This document shows, piece after piece, positions 1-5,232 of a stretch of 12,323 nt of DNA (the first letter of the stretch is position 1; each line of letters begins with the position of its first letter). The position numbers were made by a program, and so were the translations under genes. Origin of the DNA: an uncultured Bryobacterales bacterium. GTDB lineage: Bacteria; Acidobacteriota; Terriglobia; Bryobacterales; UBA6623. A model generated the notes under the pieces. It was not told where the DNA came from. It ran no database searches and was given only the letters and a program-made list of their open reading frames with translations. The stretch is taken from assembly GCA_946887065.1 (NCBI GenBank), contig CAMPKL010000044.1, positions 1 to 12,323 on the forward strand, given 5' to 3'.

Positions 1-125
1 TCCGGCATCCAAGAAGCGTACGATTCCCCTGTATGTCTAGCGGGAACCGGGAGATTGTCCCTTGCTACACTGGGAGTCTTCTCCGCCAGGCGCTCGCGAG
101 CCGGGGATCGGGAGTTGGCGAGCCG
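1..125 (+). promoter_or_regulatory. leader and possible promoter of the cysteine operon
   Basis: No gene is seen here. A possible extended -10 element (TG-C-TACACT, 63-71) has no convincing -35 partner. A 10-bp palindrome, GCTCGCGAGC, lies at 92-101. GGAG at 111-114 is the likely ribosome binding site of cysM, 11 bases before its ATG at 126. The in-frame ATG at 33 would add 31 residues that look nothing like the enzyme family, so this stretch is treated as untranslated leader. The promoter is a weak guess. Confidence 0.3.
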
Positions 126-1052
126 ATGTCTGCTGTCGCACAAGTGCAACAAAAGTCACACTTTATCCTCGACGAGATCGGGAACACGCCGCTCATCCGC
201 CTGAACAAAGCGGCTGCCGATTTGCCCGGCGTGGAGATCTATGCCAAGGCTGAATACTTCAACCCTGGGGGCTCCGTTAAGGACCGTCCGGCGCTGAGTA
301 TGATCCTCGACGGCGAGCGCACCGGCAAACTCACGCCCGGCAAGACCATCATCGACGCGACCAGCGGCAACACCGGCATCGCCTACGCGATGATCGCCGC
401 CGCCAAGGGATACAAGGTCAAACTCTACTTGCCGGCGAACGCCTCGCCCGAGCGCAAGAAGATCCTCGCGGCCTACGGCGCCGATCTTGTCTTGACGCCG
501 GCCGGCGAAAGCACTGACGGCGCCATACGCGCATGCAAGGCCGAGTACGCCGCAAGCCCGGAAAAGTACTTTTACCCGGATCAATACGGCAATCCGGCAA
601 ACTGGCTGGCGCATTTTCGCACGACGGGACCGGAAATTTGGGAGCAGACCGAGGGCCGCATCACGCACTTCGTCGCCGGCCTGGGCACGACCGGAACGTT
701 CACCGGAGTGGGACGCTACTTCCGCGAGAAGGCGCCGTACGTCAAGCTGACTTCGATGCAGCCTTCCACCGGTTTCCACGGCCTGGAAGGCTTGAAGCAC
801 ATGGAGACTGCGATCGTGCCGGCAATCTACGACCCCACGCTCGCCGACGGCGAAGTCACCGTCGACACCGAGGACGCCCACGCGATGGTCAAGCGGCTAG
901 CTCGCGAAGAAGGTTTGCTCGTCGGCATATCCTCCGGCGCCAATGTGGTTGCCGCGTTGCGCGTCGCCCGCGAAGCCGGCAGCGGCGTCTTCGTGACGGT
1001 GTTTTGCGACAGCGCCGACAAGTATCTGAGCGATAAATTCTGGACCGAATAA
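126..1052 (+). CDS. cysM: CysO-dependent cysteine synthase (CysM-type, probable O-phosphoserine sulfhydrylase)
   Basis: This is a 308-residue PLP enzyme of the cysteine synthase / beta-replacing family. Numbering from the ATG at 126, the PLP-binding lysine is K52 in NPGGSVKDR. The substrate loop is TSGNT (79-83), the phosphate-binding glycine loop GTTGT (187-191), and SSGAN lies at 269-273. In Mycobacterium tuberculosis CysM, an arginine just after the GTTGT loop (R220) selects O-phosphoserine. R197 in GVGRYFRE sits at the equivalent place here. The expected reaction transfers the CysO thiocarboxylate to an aminoacrylate intermediate, giving a CysO-cysteine adduct in the cytoplasm. The next three genes supply the carrier, its activating enzyme and the peptidase, which supports CysM over a sulfide-using CysK. 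The stop codon overlaps the mec start by one base (TAATG), so translation is coupled. The start was chosen for its upstream GGAG and because homology begins just after it. Family is certain; the O-phosphoserine preference is inferred. Confidence 0.93.
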   Translation: MSAVAQVQQKSHFILDEIGNTPLIRLNKAAADLPGVEIYAKAEYFNPGGSVKDRPALSMILDGERTGKLTPGKTIIDATSGNTGIAYAMIAAAKGYKVKLYLPANASPERKKILAAYGADLVLTPAGESTDGAIRACKAEYAASPEKYFYPDQYGNPANWLAHFRTTGPEIWEQTEGRITHFVAGLGTTGTFTGVGRYFREKAPYVKLTSMQPSTGFHGLEGLKHMETAIVPAIYDPTLADGEVTVDTEDAHAMVKRLAREEGLLVGISSGANVVAALRVAREAGSGVFVTVFCDSADKYLSDKFWTE

Positions 1053-1474
1053 TGCTGCGCATCGAACAACAGCCTTTTGCTGAAATGAAGAGCCACGCCG
1101 AAGCGACGTATCCCAACGAGTGCGTCGGCGCGATGATCGGCACGATTGCAAACGGCAATAAGGTCGTGGAGTCGGCAGTCAAGCTGGAAAACTCGGCCGA
1201 GGGCTCGCAGCGCGCCTATTACCAACTCAGCCCCGATCACTTGATGAAGGCCGATCGCGCCGCTCGGGATCAAGGCAAAGAACTCATCGGCATCTATCAC
1301 TCGCACCCCGATTGCGATGCCTATTTCTCGGAAACGGATTTGAAGAACTCTTGTCCCTGGTATTCGTTTGTGGTCCTGTCGATCAAGAAAGGCAAGTTTG
1401 ACCACGCGAACTCCTGGTTGCCTGACGCCGACCAGACCCACGCGGACAAAGAAGAATTGGAACACGGAGACTAA
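1052..1474 (+). CDS. mec: JAMM/MPN+ zinc metallopeptidase, Mec family
   Basis: This 140-residue protein is a single JAB1/MPN+ domain. The zinc-peptidase signature is complete: E23 (NECVGA), then H83-S-H85 followed by seven residues to S93 and D96 (HSHPDCDAYFSETD). In mycobacteria, Mec hydrolyses the CysO-cysteine isopeptide-like adduct to release cysteine and regenerate the CysO carboxylate. In related systems (QbsD, HcyD) the same family trims extra residues after the carrier's diglycine. Because the cysO product here ends Gly-Gly-Ile, this enzyme probably does both jobs; that dual role is inference. No strong ribosome binding site precedes the start, which overlaps the cysM stop, so it is probably translated by coupling. 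The length is typical of the bacterial short form. Confidence 0.92.
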   Translation: MLRIEQQPFAEMKSHAEATYPNECVGAMIGTIANGNKVVESAVKLENSAEGSQRAYYQLSPDHLMKADRAARDQGKELIGIYHSHPDCDAYFSETDLKNSCPWYSFVVLSIKKGKFDHANSWLPDADQTHADKEELEHGD

Positions 1475-1476
1475 TC

Positions 1477-1752
1477 ATGGCGAAGATACTCATCCCCACG
1501 CCCTTGCGGCAGTATGCAGGCGGCGCCGACTCAGTCGAAATCAGCGCGGCCACTGCCGGCGAACTCTTGTCGAAATTGACCGACGCGCACCCGGACCTGA
1601 GAAAGCAGATTTTTAACGACGAGGGCAAACTGCGCAGCTTCGTCAACGTCTATGTCAACGACGACGACATCCGCTATCTCGACCGCAACGATACGGCGGT
1701 TAAGGACGGCGATACCGTGTCGATCGTACCCTCGATCGCCGGAGGTATCTGA
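1477..1752 (+). CDS. cysO: ThiS/MoaD-family sulfur carrier protein CysO, with a C-terminal Ile cap
   Basis: This 91-residue beta-grasp (ubiquitin-like) protein closely follows mycobacterial CysO. It shows IPTPLRQYAGG near the N-terminus, GKLRSFVNVYVNDDDIRYL in the middle and DGDTVSIVPSIAGG at the end. The diglycine is at residues 89-90 and is followed by one more residue, Ile91, before TGA. Mycobacterial CysO ends directly in Gly-Gly. An extra residue would block adenylation by the MoeZ-type enzyme until removed, and a JAMM peptidase is encoded immediately upstream. Once activated, the C-terminal thiocarboxylate is the sulfur donor for cysteine synthesis. GGAG at 1466-1469 lies seven bases before the ATG. 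The gene starts two bases after the mec stop and ends two bases before the moeZ start. Confidence 0.93.
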   Translation: MAKILIPTPLRQYAGGADSVEISAATAGELLSKLTDAHPDLRKQIFNDEGKLRSFVNVYVNDDDIRYLDRNDTAVKDGDTVSIVPSIAGGI

Positions 1753-1754
1753 CC

Positions 1755-2942
1755 ATGGCCACCGCTACTCAAACGCCGGTGTCCGCGTTGCCTGAACTCA
1801 CCAACGAGGAGATCCTGCGCTACAGCCGGCACTTGATCCTGCCCGAGGTCGGCATGGAAGGGCAGCGCCGCCTGAAGAACGCAAAAGTGTTGATGATCGG
1901 CGCGGGCGGTCTCGGCGCGCCTCTTGGACTGTACCTCGCCGCTGCCGGCATTGGACGCATCGGCATGGTGGATTTCGACGTCGTTGACGTCACCAACTTG
2001 CAGCGCCAAGTCATCCACGGCACCAAGGACGTTGGCCGCCTCAAGATTGATTCCGCGGCCGACTCGATGCAAGACATTAACCCGGCGTTGAAGATCGACA
2101 AATACAACGTGCCGCTGTCGAGCGCGAACGCTTTGGAGATCTTCAAGGATTACGACGTCGTCGTCGACGGGACGGACAACTTCCCGACCCGTTATCTCGT
2201 CAACGACGCCTGCGTGTTGTTGGATAAGCCCAACGCTTACGGCTCGATTTTCCGGTTCGAAGGCCAGGCGACCGTCTTCCATCACGAAGACGGCCCGTGC
2301 TACCGCTGCTTGTATCCGGAGCCGCCGCCACCGGGCCTAGTGCCGAGTTGCGCTGAAGGCGGAGTGCTGGGCATTTTGCCGGGGCTCATCGGCTGCATCC
2401 AGGCGACCGAAACTGTCAAGCTGATCCTCGGCAAGGGCAACACGCTGAGCGGACGCCTCATGCTCTACGACGCCCTCAACATGAGGTTCCGCGAACTCAA
2501 GCTGCGCCGGAATCCCGAGTGCCCGGTCTGCGGCGACAACCCGACGGTAAAGGAACTCATCGACTATCAGGAGTTCTGCGGCATCCCGCAGCAGAAGGCG
2601 GCCGAGGCCAAGGAGCAAGGAAAGATGGACGAAATCACGCCCCTCGAACTCAAGGCGCGCATGGACCGCGGCGACGACATCTTCATCCTGGACGTACGCG
2701 AGCCTCATGAGTTCGACATCGCCCGCATCCCTGGCTCGACGCTCATCCCGCTCGGCCAAGTCGCGCAGCGCGTCGACGAACTGAACTCGACCGCCGACAT
2801 CATCGTGCATTGCAAGATGGGCGGGCGTAGCGCCAAGGCCCAAGGCATTCTCAAGGAGATGGGCTTTTCGCGGGTGACGAATCTAACCGGCGGCATCACC
2901 CGCTGGAGCGATGAGGTCGACCCCAGCGTTCCGAAGTACTAA
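1755..2942 (+). CDS. moeZ: adenylyltransferase/sulfurtransferase MoeZ (MoeB/ThiF domain plus rhodanese)
   Basis: This 395-residue fusion has an E1-like ThiF/MoeB domain (about 15-265) and a C-terminal rhodanese domain (about 292-390). The nucleotide-binding loop is GAGGLG (49-54) and DGTDN lies at 138-142. Zinc is bound by two Cys pairs, C182/C185 (CYRC) and C256/C259 (CPVC). A conserved cysteine, C199, lies in VPSCAEGGVLG. The rhodanese active cysteine is C353 in HCKMGGRSA. The protein adenylates the C-terminal glycine of a ThiS/MoaD-like carrier, then transfers persulfide sulfur from the rhodanese cysteine to make the thiocarboxylate. Clustering with cysO makes that carrier the obvious partner. 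MoeZ-type enzymes can also serve MoaD, so a second role in molybdopterin synthesis is possible. Its ribosome binding site, GGAGG at 1741-1745, lies within the last codons of cysO. Confidence 0.94.
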   Translation: MATATQTPVSALPELTNEEILRYSRHLILPEVGMEGQRRLKNAKVLMIGAGGLGAPLGLYLAAAGIGRIGMVDFDVVDVTNLQRQVIHGTKDVGRLKIDSAADSMQDINPALKIDKYNVPLSSANALEIFKDYDVVVDGTDNFPTRYLVNDACVLLDKPNAYGSIFRFEGQATVFHHEDGPCYRCLYPEPPPPGLVPSCAEGGVLGILPGLIGCIQATETVKLILGKGNTLSGRLMLYDALNMRFRELKLRRNPECPVCGDNPTVKELIDYQEFCGIPQQKAAEAKEQGKMDEITPLELKARMDRGDDIFILDVREPHEFDIARIPGSTLIPLGQVAQRVDELNSTADIIVHCKMGGRSAKAQGILKEMGFSRVTNLTGGITRWSDEVDPSVPKY

Positions 2943-2972
2943 CGAGGGAGGAGCCTCGCCGCCTCTCCCTCG
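2943..2972. terminator. hairpin between convergent genes
   Basis: An 8-bp perfect stem, CGAGGGAG (2943-2950) with CTCCCTCG (2965-2972), encloses a 14-base loop. It fills most of the 43-base gap between the moeZ stop and the haloperoxidase stop on the other strand, which is where a shared terminator is expected. Neither side has a good T-run, so factor-independent termination is uncertain. Confidence 0.45.
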
Positions 2973-2985
2973 ATTCTGTCCCAGC

Positions 2986-4578
2986 CTATTTAATATTCAC
3001 GCGAGTTCCATCCAATCGAGTAAACGAAAACCCCGAAAACTTCTCGGTGAACGTGGCCGCCAAGTCTTCCAAGATCGAGATGGCCACCTGTTCGCCGAGG
3101 TGCATTCCCTCTTGCGCATCGGAGCGGTAGTGGATGCCGGCCCAGTCTCTTCCCATTGAGATATTGAAGCCGAGCTTGTTCACTTCCGCCCCGATACTGG
3201 GAGCGAACCCGGCGTCGCAGGGTTGTAACGCGAGGCCGTCCGCACTCGGTTCGACGCAGTTCGTCAGCAGGGCATCTTCGTTGAAGAACGATTTGAGAAT
3301 GACCGAACACGCGCCGGCAACCGTGGCGTGTCCGGATGGGTAAGAGGGATGAGTCGGAGAGCCTTCGGGGTAGGCTTGCGGCAGCAAGTAGCTGCCGTGT
3401 TCCACGAAATTCCTAGCCAAGGCGGTCGATTGCAACAGATCTTGGTGTATGGGATAGAACTGCGTTCCCGTCAGGTTGAGGTGTACTCTTCCACTGAAGG
3501 CCTCGGGGCGTAGGCGCCGGTGCACGAGCCACTTCTGACACCACGCCGCCTTCAGAGCCGCAGTTGTTACCCGGCCCAGCCAATCGGCAATATGCGCCGC
3601 GCCGAAAGTCACGAATCCGTCCTCGGTTAGAGAAGAGCGATAGGGATTCGCGGGATGCAAAACCCTACTGCCGTCTGTACCCTCGCTTTCGGGTCCGCGG
3701 TTGAGAAGTATCAGCGCCGCGTTCAAGTAGGGCTGATAGAGTACGTCGTAGTGGGCGTACTCCGCCAAGTCGCGTCCGCAACTCAAGTAACGCAATTCAG
3801 TCTCAAACTGCGCTGCTCGCGCGGGGGCATCGCCCTGCTGAATGCGCAGCCATTCGTCGAACGAGGTCATGAAACTCGTCCCGGCCTGAGGTGTTCGAAA
3901 GCGCTGTTCGAGCTTGCCCGATAGATAAGGAATTGGTTGCAGCAGGAACTGCGAGATATAGGGACCCTGGAGGTCACCTGGAGTTTCGCCGCGAAAAACC
4001 GCGGCTGGCGTCGCGCCTAATTCGTTGGCCGCCTCGCTGATCAGTGGCGATTGGGGATACTCGGCAAAAGGAACGTCGCGGGTCAACGACTGCCAGTAGA
4101 GTTCAGTCATTTCCCATGCCGCTTCCGTGCTTGAAAAGGAAGGCGCCGGCCGTAAGCCAAAACGGTGTGAGTCGCCGCCCTCAAGAGCAAATGCGAAGGC
4201 CGCTTGCGGATTGGTCAACCGTCTGCCGTAACCGAGCGGGACCTGCTCGAAGTCGGACGGCTTACCCGACTCTAACGCCTCGAGCATTACTCGAAACGCC
4301 GCCTCGGAGACTTCTCCTTCAAGAGAGTGGGACAGCGCTTTCGTGTAGGTAGCGATTCTGCCGGGCAACAGCGCCTCGTCCCCGTTGGAGATGTGCTGCG
4401 ACGGAACGGTGTTCCACTGCCGGAGCGCCGCATCGACCCGAATCGCATAGGCCGAGTCGGACCGCTTGTCCAAATTGGGTCGCCGTGGTACGCCAGGAAG
4501 GGCGCTTTGAGCGGCCGGCGCTAAGGCGAGACCGCCCGCGGAGCCCAGCAGACTTCGTCTTGTGATGTTCGAACTCAT
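2986..4578 (-). CDS. Tat-exported vanadium-dependent haloperoxidase (PAP2 superfamily), bromoperoxidase-like
   Basis: This 530-residue protein has a twin-arginine signal at its start (TRRSLLGSAGG, residues 6-16, followed by an Ala-rich segment), so it is probably exported folded. The C-terminal half carries the complete vanadate-binding set: K349 and R357 in KWLVHRRLRP, S415-G416-H417 in PSYPSGH, and R477 and H483 in GRDWAGIHYRSD. From memory of the family, these match the algal Ascophyllum bromoperoxidase (K341, R349, S416-G417-H418, R480, H486) almost number for number. They include the K-x7-R spacing and a histidine (H410) seven before the catalytic histidine, which bromoperoxidases have and chloroperoxidases replace with Phe. 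The expected reaction is peroxide-dependent oxidation of bromide or iodide. GGGAGG (on the - strand, 4584-4589) lies five bases before the start. Halide preference is inferred. A phosphatase role is less likely given the full vanadate site. Confidence 0.88.
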   Translation of the reverse strand: MSSNITRRSLLGSAGGLALAPAAQSALPGVPRRPNLDKRSDSAYAIRVDAALRQWNTVPSQHISNGDEALLPGRIATYTKALSHSLEGEVSEAAFRVMLEALESGKPSDFEQVPLGYGRRLTNPQAAFAFALEGGDSHRFGLRPAPSFSSTEAAWEMTELYWQSLTRDVPFAEYPQSPLISEAANELGATPAAVFRGETPGDLQGPYISQFLLQPIPYLSGKLEQRFRTPQAGTSFMTSFDEWLRIQQGDAPARAAQFETELRYLSCGRDLAEYAHYDVLYQPYLNAALILLNRGPESEGTDGSRVLHPANPYRSSLTEDGFVTFGAAHIADWLGRVTTAALKAAWCQKWLVHRRLRPEAFSGRVHLNLTGTQFYPIHQDLLQSTALARNFVEHGSYLLPQAYPEGSPTHPSYPSGHATVAGACSVILKSFFNEDALLTNCVEPSADGLALQPCDAGFAPSIGAEVNKLGFNISMGRDWAGIHYRSDAQEGMHLGEQVAISILEDLAATFTEKFSGFSFTRLDGTRVNIK

Positions 4579-4709
4579 AGCAACCTCCCATCGAAAAGTT
4601 CGAGAGCGAGGAAGCGCTTAGGCCTCCCCGCTTTGTTGCCGTACGCCGACGCTGTCCTCAGTCGACGGGGACTCGCCTTCCAAGTCTGAGCCGAAGGGCT
4701 AAGGCCGCA

Positions 4710-4975
4710 TCAGACCATTGCGGCTTGCAACTCATCCGGTCGCATAGTCACGGCGTCCACCTGTCGGGAGATGAACCCGTGACCTGGTCGTTGGCGCCCA
4801 TGTTGACGGCGCCGTCCCGCCCAAGCTGCCGATCTGTGGGTCGATCATAGCCGGAATTGAATGGCCGTGGGTTCTCGTACGAGATGAAATTTCTGCCTTC
4901 CAGGGTCAATGATGCCGTAACCGGAGTGGGCGCCTCTTTTGTCGCCCAAGGTGAGTTGAGCCAGTCGCGCCCCCG
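4710..4975 (-). pseudogene. degenerate coding remnant, family not recognised
   Basis: A - strand frame stays open for 75 codons (4975 down to 4751) with protein-like content, including SLTLEGRNFISYENPRPF and GAVNMGANDQVTG. A shift of one base near 4775 lets it continue as FISRQVDAVTMRPDELQAA to a TGA at 4710-4712. The stretch has no start codon or ribosome binding site, and the joined reading looks more like protein than either frame alone. I do not recognise the family. It could be the C-terminal end of a lost gene, possibly next to or fused with the regulator remnant upstream on the same strand. It may also be chance. This is an inference from composition only. Confidence 0.3.
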
Positions 4976-5140
4976 TCAGCGTGAGGGGAAGGAGTCTTAC
5001 CGTGCGGCAGTGAGTTCAATCGCCAACAGAAGTCCATCGAGTTGGCGGCAAAATGCGAGGGCATCGATGGCGTTTTCGTCCATCGGCTGGGATTCCGGAG
5101 CGACACGTTTATACAGGGCGAAAAGAGCCGGAACGCTGCA
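4950..5140 (-). pseudogene. remnant of an NB-ARC-type ATPase / transcriptional activator
   Basis: A 47-codon - strand frame (5140 down to 5000) encodes a segment ending CRQLDGLLLAIELTAAR. This closely matches the ICRRLDGLPLAIELAAAR motif of the NB-ARC/AAA ATPase domain in AfsR-, SARP- and LuxR-linked large regulators. Upstream in the same frame, PALFALYKRV corresponds to the family's AVRLFVERA region. The frame then hits TAA at 4997-4999, but moving one base restores VRLLPL, the usual continuation (AARVRLLSP). It therefore looks like a single-base frameshift in a fragment that has also lost both ends. A TGA lies immediately upstream at 5141-5143. The left boundary is approximate. What remains cannot function as an ATPase because the P-loop part is absent. 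Confidence 0.55.
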
Positions 5141-5159
5141 TCATGGCCGTCCCGGCTCT
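5121..5159 (-). terminator. possible terminator of the TonB receptor transcript
   Basis: Arms AGAGCCGG (5124-5131) and CCGGCTCT (5152-5159) pair perfectly and extend by ACG/CGT across one mismatch. Read on the - strand, the hairpin is followed by TTTT (5124-5121), a short T-run suitable for termination about 75 bases past the receptor stop. It overlaps the end of the NB-ARC remnant, so part of the symmetry may be chance. Confidence 0.4.
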
Positions 5160-5191
5160 AGCTCCTTCAGTTCATTTGGAGCCACTCGGGA

Positions 5192-5228
5192 AGAAGGGGA
5201 AGTCGAATCGACTTCCCCTTCTGTTTTT
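5192..5228 (+). terminator. strong factor-independent terminator, + orientation
   Basis: Arms AGAAGGGGAAGTCGA (5192-5206) and TCGACTTCCCCTTCT (5208-5222) form a 15-bp perfect inverted repeat around one central base. The second arm is followed by G and five T (5224-5228) on the + strand. Read on the - strand, it comes 10 bases after the receptor stop but has only a weak T-run, so it may work in both directions. As a + strand terminator it has no obvious upstream gene. Confidence 0.7.
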
Positions 5229-5232
5229 CGTG

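Larger units (their letters stand above)
4579..5232. other. intergenic stretch with no intact gene
   Basis: About 650 bases separate the haloperoxidase start from the stop of the TonB receptor gene. The only features supportable are two decayed - strand coding remnants and two hairpins, listed separately. About 130 bases next to the haloperoxidase start should hold its promoter, but I see no convincing -35/-10 pair there. Open frames on the + strand here (for example 4857-5240) have low-complexity translations rich in Arg and Ser and are not believed to be genes. Confidence 0.6.

Noticed and set aside
92..101. 10-bp palindrome GCTCGCGAGC as an operator
   Set aside because: It is short, fully GC-rich and not placed on a convincing promoter, so it is within chance for this composition.
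33..125. Upstream in-frame ATG for cysM adding 31 residues
   Set aside because: The added residues do not resemble the N-terminus of any cysteine synthase, and the ATG at 126 has a GGAG ribosome binding site 11 bases upstream.
156..881. Long - strand open frame of 241 codons opposite cysM
   Set aside because: It lies entirely opposite a clear enzyme gene, its translation is Arg/Val/Gly-rich with no recognisable motif, and such frames are common opposite GC-rich genes.
1674..2285. - strand open frame of 203 codons opposite moeZ
   Set aside because: It is the mirror of the conserved ThiF/MoeB domain and shows no family motif of its own.
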